In this document: positions 1 to 10,796 of the stretch, piece after piece
Layout of the letters: each line of letters opens with the position of its first letter
Numbering within the stretch: position 1 is the stretch's first letter
Program-made: the position numbers and the translations under genes
The notes under the pieces: generated by a model
What the model saw: only the letters and a program-made list of their open reading frames with translations
Database searches by the model: none
Told to the model about the DNA's origin: nothing
Assembly: GCF_008806955.1 (NCBI RefSeq)
Contig: NZ_CP031727.1
Coordinates: 3,176,001 to 3,240,000, forward strand
Length of the DNA stretch: 64,000 bases
DNA from: Cellvibrio sp. KY-YJ-3
GTDB taxonomy: Bacteria > Pseudomonadota > Gammaproteobacteria > Pseudomonadales > Cellvibrionaceae
Direction: 5' to 3'

Positions 1-848
1 CAGCCGCGGGGCCTTACCCCAAAATAATGCTCAAAAACCTTGAGCCCTTCATGCAAATGCCAACGTGCTCGATTGCGGCCATCGGGATAAAAGTCGGCAT
101 TCGGCAAAGGGACATTGGGCATTGCTTGCTTCGCGCTATTGAGGTCAAGCAACAAGGGGACAATAGGATGTGCATAAGGGCTCATGCACAGTTCAATCTG
201 CCCTGCTTCCGCTAATTTTCGGTAACGCGGGCCAATAGATGCGACCAATTCCCCGATGATTGTTAGTAGCTCTCGCCTATCTGCCATTGAATAATTGCGT
301 TCTTTTTCTTGCAGTTTCTGAATGCGAGAATCGGTACGGCGTGGAATTTCTGCGAGCCAACTGATGTGATACCAAACGCATAAATCAATAATAAATTGCT
401 CATTGAGGTAGCGACTAATAAATGGCTTCTCATCAAAGGTTCCAACAACATCGGCAAGTTCTTTATAAACAGGAAAGCGCTCAATCATTCGCTCGCGATT
501 TGCGCGCAAATATTTTCGTGCGAGATCGGAAAACGCCATAGTGCCTGGCGCTGGTAAGTTAGGTTCTACCAATGAGGCAAGAACGGCATCTTTTATTTTT
601 TCTCCGCGCGACAAATGCGCAGTAATTTGCTGCACATAGTCGTCGAGTTGTTCAAGCAAGATGGGGGCAAAGTTAACCACTGCTTTTGCAGCAGGCTGCG
701 CCTCAATATGCGCAGCCATGTCTACATAATCTTTAATGGCGTGAAGGTATGTCCATGGAAAATAATATTCTCCTGTCACTATGTCGCGATAATCCGGTTG
801 GTGCATGTGCCAGAGAAAAACAACCTTCGTTTTGCCATGATTAACCAT
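1..848 (-). CDS. GH57 family glycoside hydrolase (partial, N-terminal 282 codons)
   Basis: The reading frame is open from an ATG at 848 to the window edge, so the C-terminus is missing. It carries two signature motifs of glycoside hydrolase family 57: LWHMHQPDY near residues 12-20, and [14 protein letters not shown] with its VPLL continuation near residue 213. The visible part ends at the FGVRPRG segment that normally just precedes the catalytic glutamate, so the nucleophile cannot be checked. GH57 enzymes act on alpha-glucans (amylase, 4-alpha-glucanotransferase or branching activities). The start overlaps the glgC stop by 8 bp, so the two are probably translationally coupled and the protein likely works on glycogen. 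The exact specificity cannot be told from this fragment. Confidence 0.9.
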   Translation of the reverse strand, partial: MVNHGKTKVVFLWHMHQPDYRDIVTGEYYFPWTYLHAIKDYVDMAAHIEAQPAAKAVVNFAPILLEQLDDYVQQITAHLSRGEKIKDAVLASLVEPNLPAPGTMAFSDLARKYLRANRERMIERFPVYKELADVVGTFDEKPFISRYLNEQFIIDLCVWYHISWLAEIPRRTDSRIQKLQEKERNYSMADRRELLTIIGELVASIGPRYRKLAEAGQIELCMSPYAHPIVPLLLDLNSAKQAMPNVPLPNADFYPDGRNRARWHLHEGLKVFEHYFGVRPRG

Positions 849-2106
849 TGACTTCATCCTGTCCTAACATGTCGGGAGTAACCAAGACGACACCTTTGGG
901 CGATACGTGGAAGCGCTTTCTATCTTCTTCCAGGTCGTATCCAATAATAGTGCCATCCGGAATTTTGCAGCGGCGGTCGATTAATGCTTTGCGAATTTTG
1001 CAGTTTCGACCTACGTCTACACTTGGGAATAAAACGGAATCCTCAATTTCGCAATAAGAATGTACACGAACACGCGGGAACAACAGTGAATGCTTTACGG
1101 CAGAGCCTGAGATAATACAGCCGCCTGCAATTAATGAATCAACTGCATAACCACGGCGCCCTTCGTCGTTGAAAACAAATTTTGCGGGAGCCACTTGTTC
1201 TTGATAAGTCCAGATTGGCCATTCGGCGTCGTACAAATCCAGCTCGGGCGATATGCCGGTTAATTCCAAATTTGCTTCCCACAATGAATCAACGGTACCT
1301 ACGTCACGCCAATAAGCATCGCCACCGGAAACTGGATCGCGGAATGGAAATGCGGTCACGCGATGGGTTTTGATCATTGAGGGAATAATATCTTTACCAA
1401 AATCATGTGATGAGTTTGGGTCATCACGGTCTTTCAGCAGTTCGCGAAATAACACTTTGGTACTAAAAACATAAATACCCATGGACGCCAATGCTTTGTC
1501 TGGTTTGCCATGAATAGGTTCTGGATTTTTCGGCTTTTCAGTAAATTTCACAATTCGAAAATCCTTATCGACATCCATCACTCCAAATGCATGGGCAATT
1601 TCTAATGGAACTTCGATACAACCTACGGTGATATCGGCGCCGCGTTCAACGTGGGCGGCAATCATGGTGCCATAATCCATTTTGTAAACGTGATCGCCGG
1701 CAAGAATGAGTACATATTCGGGGTTATGGCGGCGAATAATATCGATGTTCTGTACCACAGCATCAGCAGTACCCACGTACCAGGATTCACTCAAACGCTG
1801 CTGTGCAGGTAAGAGTTCTACGAATTCACCAAGCTCACCACCAAGAAAGCCCCAGCCGCGCTGCACATGTCGATCCAGAGAGTGCGACTTATATTGAGTG
1901 AGAACGCTAATACGACGAATACCCGAGTTGACACAGTTAGACAGAGGGAAGTCGATAATGCGAAATTTTCCGCCAAAATGAACCGCTGGTTTTGCTCGCC
2001 AGTCGGTAAGTTGATGTAATCGGGAGCCACGCCCGCCTGCAAGAATTATTGCCAGTGTTTCACGAGTAAGCCGACTTACAAAACGACCCGATGATTGTGT
2101 ACTCAT
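841..2106 (-). CDS. glgC: glucose-1-phosphate adenylyltransferase
   Basis: ADP-glucose pyrophosphorylase makes ADP-glucose from glucose-1-phosphate and ATP, the committed step of bacterial glycogen synthesis. The 421-residue length is normal. The nucleotidyltransferase signature GGRGSRL lies at residues 24-30, followed by [19 protein letters not shown], which carries the allosteric and substrate-binding lysine region, and a left-handed beta-helix C-terminus with hexapeptide-like repeats. A purine-rich ribosome site (AAGGAAG) precedes the ATG. The gene is divergent from glgB and overlaps the downstream GH57 gene by 8 bp, so glycogen synthesis and remodelling are probably co-expressed. Confidence 0.97.
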   Translation of the reverse strand: MSTQSSGRFVSRLTRETLAIILAGGRGSRLHQLTDWRAKPAVHFGGKFRIIDFPLSNCVNSGIRRISVLTQYKSHSLDRHVQRGWGFLGGELGEFVELLPAQQRLSESWYVGTADAVVQNIDIIRRHNPEYVLILAGDHVYKMDYGTMIAAHVERGADITVGCIEVPLEIAHAFGVMDVDKDFRIVKFTEKPKNPEPIHGKPDKALASMGIYVFSTKVLFRELLKDRDDPNSSHDFGKDIIPSMIKTHRVTAFPFRDPVSGGDAYWRDVGTVDSLWEANLELTGISPELDLYDAEWPIWTYQEQVAPAKFVFNDEGRRGYAVDSLIAGGCIISGSAVKHSLLFPRVRVHSYCEIEDSVLFPSVDVGRNCKIRKALIDRRCKIPDGTIIGYDLEEDRKRFHVSPKGVVLVTPDMLGQDEVNG

Positions 2107-2483
2107 TAAATCTTCTTCCTTATGGCTATTGTGTTTGCAGATTATGAATTTTTTGTGACTGCGATGACTATAGCGAGAGCAATATCAGTGCCAATACATT
2201 GATCTGGCTCAAGGATTCAATTGTCACAAAAAACTTATGGTGCAATTAACAGTAAGCGAGTGCTTATTCTAAGTGCAGAGATAAGTGTAGCCTCAAGTTT
2301 GGCATTGAACCTGCAAATGCCAATTTTGGATGAAATTTTTTTTAAAAATTCGTGCAACAAAATAAGCAGATACTGGCTAAGCTAGCAGAGTAGACTCGGT
2401 TGATATTTTTTATGGCTATTTAGGCCGTCTCGGGTTTCGCTATGAAATGCTAAAGCCGCAACAATTAGACAGGAATTGATTGA
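2107..2483. promoter_or_regulatory. divergent glgC / glgB intergenic region
   Basis: This 377-bp stretch has no credible gene and must hold the back-to-back promoters of glgC (leftward) and glgB (rightward). It is AT-rich, with an A/T tract around 2332-2352. Ribosome sites are visible at both edges: AAGGAAG upstream of glgC, and AGGA at 2471-2474 upstream of glgB. I could not assign -35/-10 boxes or a named operator with confidence. Confidence 0.5.
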
Positions 2484-4691
2484 ATGATACATGCACAACA
2501 GGATAATAACTTGAGTCACGAGATGTTACGCATAGTGACTGCAACCCATCACGATCCATTTGAGGTACTTGGACGACACCCGCTGGGTGATAAAGCGACC
2601 GCCGATATGGATACACTGGTTCGTATTTATATTCCTGGTGCGCGTTCTGCGGCCTTGTTAATTGGTAATCAAGCAATTTCTATGGTGCGTGTTGAAGGCA
2701 CGGATTTTTTCGTGTGGCGAGGCATGTCAAAGGATTTACCAATTCATTATCAAATTCATTGGTTTGATCGTCACAACCTGCCCCATACTGAATTCGACCC
2801 TTACTGTTTTGCCCCACAATTGGGCGATATTGATATGCACCTCTTTGCTGAGGGGCAACATTGGAACATCCACGAACATCTTGGTGCACACCCGCGCACG
2901 GTCGAGGGAGTTGACGGAGTGGTGTTTGCAACATGGGCTCCAAATGCTGAGCGCATTAGTGTGGTGGGTGATTTTAATGACTGGGATGGCCGCGCTCACC
3001 CCATGCGTGTGCGCGGTGGTAGTGGTTTGTGGGAATTGTTTATTCCCGGTGTTAAAGCTGGTGCTATTTATAAATTTGAGATTCGCAATCGCGCGTCAGG
3101 GGCAGTGTTTTTAAAATCTGACCCTTATGGTCAGGCGTTTGAGTTGCGCCCCCAAACAGGCACTATCGTCAAATCCTCATCGGAATATAAATGGCAAGAT
3201 ACTCAGTGGATCAATAAGCGGGAACACTGGAATTGGCAGGCATCGCCTATGTCTGTTTATGAAATGCACTTGGGGTCATGGCGCCGCGGCTGGGTGGGCG
3301 AGTTTTTAAACTATCGGGAAATCGCTCATCAGTTGGTGGACTATATAAAGCCGCTAGGTTTTACCCATGTTGAAGTACTGCCGGTTAGTGAGCATCCGTT
3401 TGACGACTCCTGGGGCTATCAAACAACGGGTTATTTTGCCCCAACCAGCCGCTTCGGTTCACCGGATGATTTCCGCTACTTTGTCGATTACCTGCACCAG
3501 CACGATATCGGCGTAATTCTCGATTGGGTTCCAGCCCACTTCCCCAAAGATGCCCATGCCCTCGCCCGCTTTGATGGCTCCGCACTTTATGAGCATGAAG
3601 ACCCGCGCTTGGGTGAGCATCGCGATTGGGGTACCCTCATTTATAACTATGGCCGCAATGAAGTGCGCAATTTCTTGCTTGCCAGCGCGCTGTTTTGGCT
3701 GAAGGAATATCATCTGGATGGTTTGCGTGTGGATGCTGTGGCGTCGATGCTCTATCTCGATTACTCGCGCGAACACGATCAATGGCTACCCAATAAATAC
3801 GGTGGCAATGAAAACCTGGAAGCTATGGATTTTCTTAAGCAGTTAAATGAGGTGTGCCACGGCCAAGTGCCTGGCGCATTAGTCATTGCGGAGGAGTCAA
3901 CCTCCTGGCCGCAAGTGACACGCCCTACGTGGGTGGGTGGATTGGGCTTTTCCATGAAATGGAATATGGGTTGGATGCACGATACGTTGGATTATTTCAG
4001 TAAAGATCCAATCCATCGCCAGTACCATCACAATCAATTAACTTTTGGGATGATTTACGCGTTTACTGAAAATTTCCAATTGCCTTTCTCGCACGATGAA
4101 GTAGTGCATGGCAAAGGCAGTATGCTCAATAAAATGCCGGGCGATGACTGGCAAAAGTTCGCTAACTTACGTTTGCTCTACACCTATATGTACACCTACC
4201 CCGGCACTAAATTATTGTTTATGGGGTGTGAATTTGGCCAGTGGAGTGAATGGGCCGCTGGGCGCAGTCTGGAGTGGCATTTAATGGACTTCGCGCCGCA
4301 TCAGGGTTTGCATGGCTTGGTCAAAGACTTAAATCACTGCTACAGAAATATGCCGTCACTTTATGAGCGCAGTTTCCGGCATGATGGCTTTGAGTGGATT
4401 GATTGCCACGACAGCACGCAGTCCATTATTAGTTACATTCGTAAAAGCGATGAGGGCTTTTGTATTGTTGTGTTGAATTTCACGCCTATCGCACGTGCAA
4501 ACTACAGAATTGGCGTACCCGTTGCAGGCACCTATCACGAAGTGCTGAACTCGGACTCCAGTTTTTACGGCGGCAGCAATTACGGCAATAGTAGCCCCTT
4601 GGCTACACAAGAGGTGCCGTGGATGAACCATCAACAATCACTGGATATAAATTTGCCGCCGCTCGGTGCATTAATTCTCAAGCTTTCTTAA
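2484..4691 (+). CDS. glgB: 1,4-alpha-glucan branching enzyme (GH13)
   Basis: Introduces alpha-1,6 branches into glycogen by cutting and transferring alpha-1,4 glucan segments. The 735 residues match the long GlgB form: an extra N-terminal domain, a CBM48 module around residues 125-220, the catalytic (beta/alpha)8 barrel, and an all-beta C-terminal domain. The GH13 catalytic motifs are present: [12 protein letters not shown] (nucleophile Asp near 416), VIAEES (general acid Glu near 469) and [10 protein letters not shown] (Asp near 537). It lies 21 bp upstream of glgA in the same direction, so the two form an operon. Confidence 0.98.
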   Translation: MIHAQQDNNLSHEMLRIVTATHHDPFEVLGRHPLGDKATADMDTLVRIYIPGARSAALLIGNQAISMVRVEGTDFFVWRGMSKDLPIHYQIHWFDRHNLPHTEFDPYCFAPQLGDIDMHLFAEGQHWNIHEHLGAHPRTVEGVDGVVFATWAPNAERISVVGDFNDWDGRAHPMRVRGGSGLWELFIPGVKAGAIYKFEIRNRASGAVFLKSDPYGQAFELRPQTGTIVKSSSEYKWQDTQWINKREHWNWQASPMSVYEMHLGSWRRGWVGEFLNYREIAHQLVDYIKPLGFTHVEVLPVSEHPFDDSWGYQTTGYFAPTSRFGSPDDFRYFVDYLHQHDIGVILDWVPAHFPKDAHALARFDGSALYEHEDPRLGEHRDWGTLIYNYGRNEVRNFLLASALFWLKEYHLDGLRVDAVASMLYLDYSREHDQWLPNKYGGNENLEAMDFLKQLNEVCHGQVPGALVIAEESTSWPQVTRPTWVGGLGFSMKWNMGWMHDTLDYFSKDPIHRQYHHNQLTFGMIYAFTENFQLPFSHDEVVHGKGSMLNKMPGDDWQKFANLRLLYTYMYTYPGTKLLFMGCEFGQWSEWAAGRSLEWHLMDFAPHQGLHGLVKDLNHCYRNMPSLYERSFRHDGFEWIDCHDSTQSIISYIRKSDEGFCIVVLNFTPIARANYRIGVPVAGTYHEVLNSDSSFYGGSNYGNSSPLATQEVPWMNHQQSLDINLPPLGALILKLS

Positions 4692-4712
4692 ATAGTTAAA
4701 CAAGGACCACTC

Positions 4713-6155
4713 ATGCAGAAAATTCTCTTTGCAACCAGTGAGGTTTATCCACTTATTAAAACTGGCGGCTTGGCTGATGTGGCGGCCAGCTTGCCGCGTG
4801 CATTGTTAAAACTGGGCCAAGACGTAAAAATTTTACTACCGGCTTACGCCAGTGTGATGCAAAAATTAACGAGCGGAGTGAAAGAAGTTGCGCAGCTTCA
4901 AATTGAAGGGCGCATAGTTTCGATAAAACAAACACGCCTGCCCGGTTCACGGGTCACTGTGCTGTTGGTTGATATTCCAGAGTTTTCCGCGCGCGACGGT
5001 AATCCATACTGTGGTCCCGATGGATCTGATTGGTTTGATAACCACAGTCGCTTTTATCTCTTTGCCAAAGCAGCGGAATTAATTGCGCTGGATGAGGCGC
5101 AATTGGATTGGCGACCGACCATAGTGCATTGCAATGATTGGCAAACCGGTTTGATTTCTGCCCTGCTCTCTTTGCACCCCGAACGCCCAGCCACCGTTTT
5201 TACTATCCATAATCTTGCTTATCGCGGTCTATTTTCTTATCAAGCATTTGCAGAGTTAAACCTGCCACCCGTTTTTTGGCACCACGAGCGCTTGGAGTTT
5301 TACGGGCAATTGTCATTTATGAAAGGTGGTTTGGCATTTGCGGATTACATCACTACTGTCAGCCCAAGTTATGCGGCAGAAATCCAGCGCCCGGAATTTG
5401 GTTGTGGCCTGGATGGGCTTATGCGCTATCGCAATGAAACTCTGGCTGGAATATTAAATGGCATTGACATGGATGAGTGGAATCCGGGTAACGATGCTCA
5501 TATCACCGTCAATTACAACCGCCGCACCTTGGGTAACAAGGTAAAAAACAAGGTGGCGCTGCAGGTTGATCTTGGCCTGACTGTGGACGAAAAAATCCCC
5601 TTATTGGGGTTTGTGGGCCGCTTGGTGGATCAAAAAGGTATAGACCTGATTCTGGCTCAAATGCCACAGCTGCTGGCCGCTCCTTGTCAATTAGTCATAT
5701 TGGGGAGTGGCTTTCCTCATTACGAAGCGGCATTGCAAAAGATCGCTGCTGAAAACCCTGCACGGGTTTCCGTCACCCTGGGTTACAACGAAAGTTTTGC
5801 GCATCGCATTGAGGCCAGTAGCGACATGTTCCTGATGCCATCGATTTTTGAACCTTGCGGCTTAAATCAGCTTTACAGCCTGCGCTATGGCACCCTACCC
5901 ATAGTGCATGCGGTAGGTGGGTTGCGCGATACTGTTTTTGAACAGCAAGGCGATGAACCCGATGATCAAGCCAATGGATTTGTTTTTGAGCACCCCACGC
6001 CGGCGCTTTTATTTGCGGCCATCGAGCGTGCAATTGCTGCCTATAAAGATCCTTTGCTATGGAAACAGTTGCAGCTAAATGCTATGAGCAAAGACTTTTC
6101 GTGGGATGTTAGTGCGCAGAAGTATCTCGCTATTTACGACAAGCTGTTGCAATAG
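4713..6155 (+). CDS. glgA: glycogen synthase (ADP-glucose, GT5)
   Basis: Transfers glucose from ADP-glucose to the non-reducing end of alpha-1,4 glucan. The 480-residue length fits bacterial GlgA. The ADP-glucose-binding KTGGL motif lies at residues 16-20, and the C-terminal GT-B domain carries the EPCGLNQLYSLRYG segment typical of retaining glucosyltransferases. The ribosome site AAGGA precedes the ATG. Together with glgC, glgB and the nearby pgm gene it completes a pathway from glucose-6-phosphate to branched glycogen; glgX and glgP are not in the window. Confidence 0.98.
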   Translation: MQKILFATSEVYPLIKTGGLADVAASLPRALLKLGQDVKILLPAYASVMQKLTSGVKEVAQLQIEGRIVSIKQTRLPGSRVTVLLVDIPEFSARDGNPYCGPDGSDWFDNHSRFYLFAKAAELIALDEAQLDWRPTIVHCNDWQTGLISALLSLHPERPATVFTIHNLAYRGLFSYQAFAELNLPPVFWHHERLEFYGQLSFMKGGLAFADYITTVSPSYAAEIQRPEFGCGLDGLMRYRNETLAGILNGIDMDEWNPGNDAHITVNYNRRTLGNKVKNKVALQVDLGLTVDEKIPLLGFVGRLVDQKGIDLILAQMPQLLAAPCQLVILGSGFPHYEAALQKIAAENPARVSVTLGYNESFAHRIEASSDMFLMPSIFEPCGLNQLYSLRYGTLPIVHAVGGLRDTVFEQQGDEPDDQANGFVFEHPTPALLFAAIERAIAAYKDPLLWKQLQLNAMSKDFSWDVSAQKYLAIYDKLLQ

Positions 6156-6197
6156 GTTGATGTCTGGCGCTACGAGTTAACAAACTGCTACCGCCTG

Positions 6198-7091
6198 TTA
6201 TTTGAAAGTGTTACAGGCATCGACACTTCCTTGTTCGAAGCCTCGTTTGAACCACTCTACCCGTTGTTTTGAGCTGCCATGTGTAAAGCTCTCGGGGCGT
6301 ACAACTCCCCCCGCTTGTTGCTGTAGTTTGTCATCACCAATGGCGGCCGCAGCAATAAGCGCTTCTTCAATGTCGCCATCTTCCAGCATTTGCCGCTCCG
6401 TATTTGCATAATGACCCCAAATACCTGCATAACAATCTGCTTGAAGCTCTTGTTTGACGGATAACTGATTAGCTTGCTCTTTTGAAGCTCGGTTTTGCGC
6501 CTGGCTAACTTTTGCAGAAATCCCGAGCAATGTTTGTACGTGATGGCCTACTTCGTGAGCGATCACGTAAGCTTGTGCAAAATCTCCGGGAGCGCCGAGC
6601 TTGGTTTTCATATCTTCATAAAAGGCTAAATCGATATAGAGCTTGTGGTCTCCGGGACAATAAAATGGCCCCATCGCCGACTGCGCATAACCGCAGGCTG
6701 AACTCACCGCATTGCGGAACAGCACCAACGTTGGCTCTTGATAGGTCAACCCCCGTTTTTTAAATTCCTGATGCCAGGTGGATTCGGTATCAGCGAGAAT
6801 TACCGAAACAAAATCTGCCAGCTCTTGATCTTTTGCTGAAAGTTGTTGGTTGTTGGACTGGCCCATGGTACTGGGCGGCGTGGCGAGCTGTAGCAAGTCA
6901 TAACCCATAAACTTGGCACCAAAATAAACCACAACAGCTACCACCAATAACGTTCGTCCTGTTTTAGTGCCTAATAAAATCGGTAAAATTCTGCCCACTG
7001 CCGATAGACCACCCATCGCACCCATGGAAGATGAACTGGCGTTGCGTCTATCCTCTACATTGTTACTGCGACGACCTTGTTTCCAACGCAT
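6198..7091 (-). CDS. ypfJ: YpfJ-family neutral zinc metallopeptidase, membrane anchored
   Basis: The 297-residue protein has a short cytoplasmic basic N-terminus, one membrane segment near residues 46-63, and a long C-terminal domain with the zinc-protease motif HEVGHH at 179-184. Length, the SGMG/GGLS-like glycine-rich start and the C-terminal FKRGFEQGSVDACNTF segment fit the YpfJ/zinc_peptidase family (COG2321). The physiological substrate of the family is unknown to me. It is convergent with glgA and divergent from pgm; there is no functional tie to glycogen beyond location. Confidence 0.9.
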   Translation of the reverse strand: MRWKQGRRSNNVEDRRNASSSSMGAMGGLSAVGRILPILLGTKTGRTLLVVAVVVYFGAKFMGYDLLQLATPPSTMGQSNNQQLSAKDQELADFVSVILADTESTWHQEFKKRGLTYQEPTLVLFRNAVSSACGYAQSAMGPFYCPGDHKLYIDLAFYEDMKTKLGAPGDFAQAYVIAHEVGHHVQTLLGISAKVSQAQNRASKEQANQLSVKQELQADCYAGIWGHYANTERQMLEDGDIEEALIAAAAIGDDKLQQQAGGVVRPESFTHGSSKQRVEWFKRGFEQGSVDACNTFK

Positions 7092-7296
7092 AAATATTTC
7101 TCAAGTAGTTAACTTCATGAGCTTTAATTGGCTGTAAGTTAATAGTTAAATGAATTCAAAGCGCGATACTATAGACACTGCAACCAATCAGCGTCAGATC
7201 ACCTGCTACCGTTGATTACCGTCTAGTGTGGGCAGGTAATACCATAATGACAACAGTTTATTTCAAGCAGTAAATTCGTATAACTCAGGAGTTTTT

Positions 7297-8937
7297 ATGT
7301 CTACAAGCCCCTTGGCTGGCCAACTCTTACCGGCAGACCTGTTGGTAGATCTTCCCAAATTAATTGATGCCTATTACACCAATACGCCTGATGTAGGTAT
7401 CCCTGAGCAGCGTGTCAGTTTTGGTACCTCCGGTCATCGTGGCTCCGCATTCAATACTAGTTTCAATGAAAACCATGTGCTCGCGATTAGCCAGGCAATT
7501 TGCGATTACCGCAAACACGCCGGTATTACCGGCCCTCTCTATGTCGGAATCGATACCCACGCACTTTCTGAACCTGCACAAATCAGTGCAGTTGAAGTGC
7601 TGGCCGCCAATGGTGTTGAGATCATGCTCGCTCATGGTGGCGAATACACACCAACGCCGGCGATTTCCCATGCTATTTTGACTTACAACCGTGGTCGTAC
7701 CAGTGGGTTGGCCGATGGTATTGTTATTACGCCGTCACACAATCCACCAGACAACGGCGGCTTTAAATACAACCCGCCCAATGGTGGCCCTGCGGATAGC
7801 GATATCACTAATTGGATGCAGGCACGCGCAAATGAGTTGCTGGAAAATAATCTGCGTGATGTTAAACGTATGGATTATCACCAGGCACTCAAAGCAGCCA
7901 CTACGCACCACCACGATTATGTTCATCACTACGTGAAAGATTTGATTAACGTTATCGACATGGAAGCCATTCGCAGTGCAAATGTGTACATGGGCGCAGA
8001 TCCACTCGGTGGCGCAGGTGTTAATTATTGGAGTGCGATTGCCGACCACTACCAGCTGAATTTAAAAGTACTCAATACCAGTGTTGATAAAACCTTTTCA
8101 TTTATGACTGCTGACTGGGATGGAAAAATCCGTATGGACCCATCCTCTGCCTACACCATGCAAGGTATGGTTGATCGCCGTAATTTATTTGATGTCGCAT
8201 TCGCTTGTGATGCGGATCATGATCGCCATGGTATTGTTGCGCCCAGTTGCGGTCTGTTGCCACCCAACCACTATTTGGCGGTAGCGATTGAATATCTTTT
8301 TCAAAATCGCCCGCAATGGGGTGCAGATACTGCGATTGGCAAAACCGTTGTCAGTAGTGCAATGATTGACAAAGTGGCGAAAAAAATTGGCCGCCGTTTA
8401 TACGAAGTGCCTGTCGGCTTTAAATGGTTTGCACCGGGTTTATTTGATGGCTCACTTGGTTTTGGCGGTGAAGAAAGTGCTGGTGCATCTTTCCTTCGCA
8501 TTGATGGTAGTGTGTGGACAACCGATAAGGACGGCATTATTCCATCGCTATTGTCGGCCGAAATTAAAGCCAAAACCGGGCGCGACCCTGGTGAGTGCTA
8601 CAAATTATTAGCCGATGAATTTGGCCATGCAGCAGAGGCCCGTGTAGAAGCTCCAGCGAATAGCGCACAGAAAAAAGCGTTGTCAAAATTATCCCCTGAG
8701 CAAATAACTTCAACTGAGTTGGCCGGTGATGCTATTGAAAGTATTTTGACACACGCCCCTGGCAACAACGCTGCATTTGGCGGCATTAAAGTGATGAGCA
8801 AAAATGGCTGGTTTGCCGCACGCCCATCGGGCACTGAGGAAATTTATAAAATTTACGCAGAAAGCTTTAAAGGCAAAGAACACTTGCAACAGCTGATTGC
8901 CGAAGCACAAGTAATTGTCGATAAGGCAATTACCTAA
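7297..8937 (+). CDS. pgm: phosphoglucomutase (alpha-D-glucose-specific)
   Basis: Interconverts glucose-6-phosphate and glucose-1-phosphate, feeding GlgC. The 546 residues match the E. coli Pgm type. Phosphoserine loop TPSHNPP sits near residues 145-151, the metal-binding loop DADHDRH near 305, the sugar loop GEESAGASF near 390, and the phosphate-binding PSGTEEIYKIYAESF near 509. The start is preceded by a ribosome site CAGGAG. The gene stands alone and ends at a strong hairpin terminator shared with the convergent pirin gene. Confidence 0.97.
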   Translation: MSTSPLAGQLLPADLLVDLPKLIDAYYTNTPDVGIPEQRVSFGTSGHRGSAFNTSFNENHVLAISQAICDYRKHAGITGPLYVGIDTHALSEPAQISAVEVLAANGVEIMLAHGGEYTPTPAISHAILTYNRGRTSGLADGIVITPSHNPPDNGGFKYNPPNGGPADSDITNWMQARANELLENNLRDVKRMDYHQALKAATTHHHDYVHHYVKDLINVIDMEAIRSANVYMGADPLGGAGVNYWSAIADHYQLNLKVLNTSVDKTFSFMTADWDGKIRMDPSSAYTMQGMVDRRNLFDVAFACDADHDRHGIVAPSCGLLPPNHYLAVAIEYLFQNRPQWGADTAIGKTVVSSAMIDKVAKKIGRRLYEVPVGFKWFAPGLFDGSLGFGGEESAGASFLRIDGSVWTTDKDGIIPSLLSAEIKAKTGRDPGECYKLLADEFGHAAEARVEAPANSAQKKALSKLSPEQITSTELAGDAIESILTHAPGNNAAFGGIKVMSKNGWFAARPSGTEEIYKIYAESFKGKEHLQQLIAEAQVIVDKAIT

Positions 8938-8956
8938 ATAAACAGCAGTTGCTCGA

Positions 8957-8989
8957 ATAAAAACGCCCGAGTAATCGGGCGTTTTTATT
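8957..8989. terminator. bidirectional rho-independent terminator (pgm / pirin)
   Basis: A 12-bp perfect stem (AAAAACGCCCGA with its complement at 8975-8986) around the loop GTAA, flanked by A-runs on the left and T-runs on the right. It can end pgm on the plus strand and the pirin gene on the minus strand. Confidence 0.93.
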
Positions 8990-8995
8990 TATTTC

Positions 8996-9850
8996 TTATG
9001 GCTTGGGCAGTGGGATAAAATCACTCTCCCCTTCCACCATCGCAAAACCTTTGTTTTCCCAACGTTCAGCGGCAGCGCGTATTTTTTCGCGTGATGACGC
9101 AACAAAGTTCCATAAAATAAATCGCTCACCAGACAATGGCTCGCCGCCGAGCAAGAAGACACGCGCATCGTGAGTGGTTTCGATGACTGCATTTTCCTCC
9201 AATACCGCCAAGTGAAATTCAGGCACCTCTTCACCATTCACAGTAACATTGCCCCAAGCGACATAAATAGCCAATTCTTGCTGGGGGAAATCTGGCACGT
9301 AGCGTGTACCCGCTCCCAAGGCTAAATCCAGATAAGTTGTTACACTCGCCGTTTTTACCGGTGATTCAACTCCAAACGCATTTCCAATAAGCACTTGAGC
9401 ACTCATCGTGGGTAAGTTGACTGATGGAATAATATCTGCCGGATAATGCGCAAAAGAAGGGGCGCAATCTTCAGTGTTAGTGGGCAGCGCCAACCAAATT
9501 TGAATTCCCTCAACCGGAATACTGCCCGCGCGTATATCTTCAGGCAAACGCTCGGAGTGAACAATTCCACTCCCCGCCGTCATTAAATTAATAGCGCCCG
9601 GTTCAATGCGCTGATGAAAACCCAGGCTATCTTTATGCATCATGGCGCCGGAAAATAAATAGGTCACTGTCGCTAGACCAATGTGTGGATGCTGGCGCAC
9701 ATCATCAGCGGTGGTGCCCACACTAAACTGGGCAGGTCCCATATGATCAACAAAAATAAACGGGCCAACACGTTGCTGCAAACGTGACGGCAATAAACGT
9801 TTGACAGTAAAACCAATATCCTGAACGCGCGGTGGAATGATGAGTGTCAT
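8996..9850 (-). CDS. pirin family protein
   Basis: A bicupin protein of 284 residues. The N-terminal cupin shows the pirin signature GPFIFVDHMGPAQF and HPHIGLATVTYLFSGA, with histidines and a later Glu typical of the metal site (HSERLPEDIRAG region). Pirins bind Fe or Ni and some have quercetin dioxygenase activity; the substrate here is unknown. The start has a good ribosome site (GGAG). It lies 9 bp downstream of an OsmC-like gene in the same direction, suggesting a two-gene stress-related unit. Confidence 0.92.
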   Translation of the reverse strand: MTLIIPPRVQDIGFTVKRLLPSRLQQRVGPFIFVDHMGPAQFSVGTTADDVRQHPHIGLATVTYLFSGAMMHKDSLGFHQRIEPGAINLMTAGSGIVHSERLPEDIRAGSIPVEGIQIWLALPTNTEDCAPSFAHYPADIIPSVNLPTMSAQVLIGNAFGVESPVKTASVTTYLDLALGAGTRYVPDFPQQELAIYVAWGNVTVNGEEVPEFHLAVLEENAVIETTHDARVFLLGGEPLSGERFILWNFVASSREKIRAAAERWENKGFAMVEGESDFIPLPKP

Positions 9851-9859
9851 AACCTGCTC

Positions 9860-10255
9860 CTAAACGACCTGAGTGTTTATGCTAATGATGGCGTGGGATA
9901 ACAATTTGTGAATCGGACATTTCTCAACAATAGCTAAAAGTTGTTGGCGCTGCTCTTCAGTTAAGTTGCCAATAAATTCCAGTTGGAGTGATAAATTATA
10001 TTCGCCGGTTTTTTCTTTACTGCTATCGCGCACAACCTCCGCATTAATCGACTCCAGCGGCATGCCGCGACGTTTGGCAAACATTGTCAAAGTGATTGCT
10101 GTGCAAGCGGCGAGAGATGAATCCAGTAAATCATGCGGGTCTGGTGCTGAGTCTTCGCCACCTACGTCTGTGCCAACGTCGGCAAAAAACTGATGGCTAT
10201 TTACGCTGATACGTTGACGGTAAATTCCGGTTAAGTCTTTTTGTAATGTAATCAT
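9860..10255 (-). CDS. OsmC family peroxiredoxin-like protein
   Basis: The 131-residue protein has the two redox cysteines of the OsmC/Ohr fold: C51 in LAACTAIT and C113 in EKCPIHKLL. OsmC proteins reduce organic hydroperoxides with thiols in the cytoplasm; this one resembles the general YhfA/OsmC branch more than Ohr, so the substrate is uncertain. It is immediately upstream of the pirin gene, probably co-transcribed. Confidence 0.92.
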   Translation of the reverse strand: MITLQKDLTGIYRQRISVNSHQFFADVGTDVGGEDSAPDPHDLLDSSLAACTAITLTMFAKRRGMPLESINAEVVRDSSKEKTGEYNLSLQLEFIGNLTEEQRQQLLAIVEKCPIHKLLSHAIISINTQVV

Positions 10256-10288
10256 TTAAATTTACTCGATTTATTCAAATCTTAAGGG

Positions 10289-10768
10289 TCAAATTCGACA
10301 ATTGATTGGCAGATCTTTTAATTCCACATCGGTGCGATTCTCTCCCACTGCGTGCATACCTGGAGGCACTGCGCCTTTACCACATAGCCAGGATATAGGG
10401 CTTTGTGGTGAGTCTTTTACAATAATGGGTTGCACACTAAGAATTTTATCTTTAATGGAAGGGTGCGCTTTGTTACCAAAATGTATGTGGAATGCGCCGT
10501 CTTTTAATTCAATCCAATCCACATAGTTGCCTAACAATTTTTCCGGTTCCGGAATACCTGCCTCTTTATTGTTCTTTAAAAATACCAGGGTGCTTTTGTG
10601 ATAATAGACAACGAGTTTTTTGTAGTCCTCAATTAGCTCCATTGACTCCAAAACCTGACGGCGTGCAATGGTCGGGTCGGCTTTTGGGATAGCCATTAAT
10701 GCCAATATTGCAATAATCGCCACCACTACCATCATTTCAATTAGAGTAAAGCCACGCGTTTTTTTCAC
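10289..10768 (-). CDS. type IV pilin-like protein with prepilin N-terminus
   Basis: The protein starts with a class III prepilin signal: KKTRG followed by FTLIEMMVVVAIIAIL, with cleavage expected after Gly6 and Glu at mature position 5. The remainder (159 residues in total) is soluble with two cysteines near the C-terminus (WLCGKG and INCRI) that could form a disulphide loop as in PilA. The start codon is GTG at 10768, supported by GAAGGAA upstream. No other pilus gene is nearby, so it could be an orphan minor pilin or a type II secretion pseudopilin; which one is open. Confidence 0.82.
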   Translation of the reverse strand: MKKTRGFTLIEMMVVVAIIAILALMAIPKADPTIARRQVLESMELIEDYKKLVVYYHKSTLVFLKNNKEAGIPEPEKLLGNYVDWIELKDGAFHIHFGNKAHPSIKDKILSVQPIIVKDSPQSPISWLCGKGAVPPGMHAVGENRTDVELKDLPINCRI

Positions 10769-10796
10769 ACCGATTCCTTCTTTTACACAAGGGATA

